Shown here piece by piece: positions 12,349-12,475 of a stretch of 12,475 nt of DNA. Numbering within the stretch: position 1 is the first letter of the stretch; each line of letters opens with the position of its first letter. This DNA comes from Pseudomonadota bacterium (lineage in GTDB: Bacteria; Pseudomonadota; Alphaproteobacteria; Azospirillales; Azospirillaceae): NCBI GenBank assembly GCA_023411035.1, contig JAEYPE010000158.1:1-12475 (forward strand), written 5' to 3'. The translations under genes and the position numbers were made by a program. The notes under the pieces are model-generated. The model made no database searches, had not been told where the DNA came from, and saw only the letters and a program-made list of their open reading frames with translations.

Positions 12349-12475
12349 ATGCGCGCCGCCGCAGCCGCCGCGCTCCTGTCCATGATCGGCACCGCCGCAG
12401 CCGCCGACCCGCTGCCGGCCGGCGATCCGGCGGCGGGGAAGGCGCTGTTCCGCGCCTGCGCCGTGTGCCACACGC
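12349..12475 (+). CDS. Exported c-type cytochrome (3' end outside window)
   Basis: The frame begins ATG 12349, four bases after the DUF3553 stop, and runs off the window after 42 codons. Residues 1-19 form a signal peptide: one Arg, an Ala/Leu-rich core, and an AAA-type cleavage site before DPLPAG. Then comes GDPAAGKALFRACAVCHT, the N-terminal segment of a class I cytochrome c, with the haem-binding motif CAVCH at residues 37-41. The protein would carry covalent haem in the periplasm as an electron carrier. The distal methionine ligand and total length cannot be seen, so the subgroup (for example cytochrome c2/c550-like) is open. Confidence 0.85.
   Translation, partial: MRAAAAAALLSMIGTAAAADPLPAGDPAAGKALFRACAVCHT

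Noticed and set aside
1..12475. CRISPR arrays, tRNA/rRNA genes, insertion sequences, prophage or defence genes
   Set aside because: I looked for spaced repeats, tRNA-like cloverleaf motifs, transposase-type frames and terminal repeats and saw none. All long coding frames belong to motility, signalling or small housekeeping-type genes.

Overview
The window is high-GC DNA (about two-thirds G+C by eye) from an alphaproteobacterium. Two proteins place it there: CtrA, the master response regulator of that class, and ChpT, the histidine phosphotransferase that feeds CtrA and is known only there. Flagellar genes, a single-CheY chemotaxis operon and a DUF3553 protein next to these two suggest Rhodospirillales (Azospirillum/Magnetospirillum-like). 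The genus is inferred from gene content, not from a search.

Layout: (1) At 1-1413 (+) lies the 3' part of a proline-rich protein with a FliK-like C-terminus. It is followed by a 119-aa protein (1443-1802) that I read as a QueF/T-fold relative without the catalytic region. (2) On the minus strand at 1799-4221, reading leftward, come fliI, fliJ (ATGA overlap) and a frameshifted, shortened family-2-type glycosyltransferase. (3) A 219-bp divergent control region (4222-4440), rich in TTAA half-sites and GANTC sites, leads into ctrA (4441-5172, +). (4) A hairpin at 5202-5227 separates ctrA from the convergent chemotaxis operon cheA-cheW-cheY-cheB-cheR (10977 down to 5256, -). cheA/cheW and cheB/cheR are joined by ATGA overlaps. 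(5) A 197-bp region upstream of cheA holds a strong hairpin and a near-consensus CtrA box, followed by a 57-aa ORF (11175-11348, +). (6) chpT (-) converges on that ORF. A divergent 15-bp palindrome region leads to a DUF3553 gene and the start of an exported c-type cytochrome that runs off the right edge.

How it fits together: ChpT carries phosphate from the hybrid kinase CckA (not in this window) to CtrA, which in most free-living alphaproteobacteria controls flagellar and chemotaxis genes. Here relay protein, regulator and likely targets (fliI/fliJ and the che operon) lie within about 10 kb, with TTAA-type motifs in front of fliI/ctrA and cheA. The che operon encodes a phosphorelay core (CheA with a C-terminal receiver, CheW, CheY) plus the adaptation enzymes CheB and CheR. 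No receptor gene, cheD or cheZ is visible.

Most of the window is conserved, well-understood machinery. The parts most worth a second look are the cysteine-free QueF-like protein, the decaying glycosyltransferase, the ctrA/fliI and cheA control regions, and the unassigned 57-aa protein.
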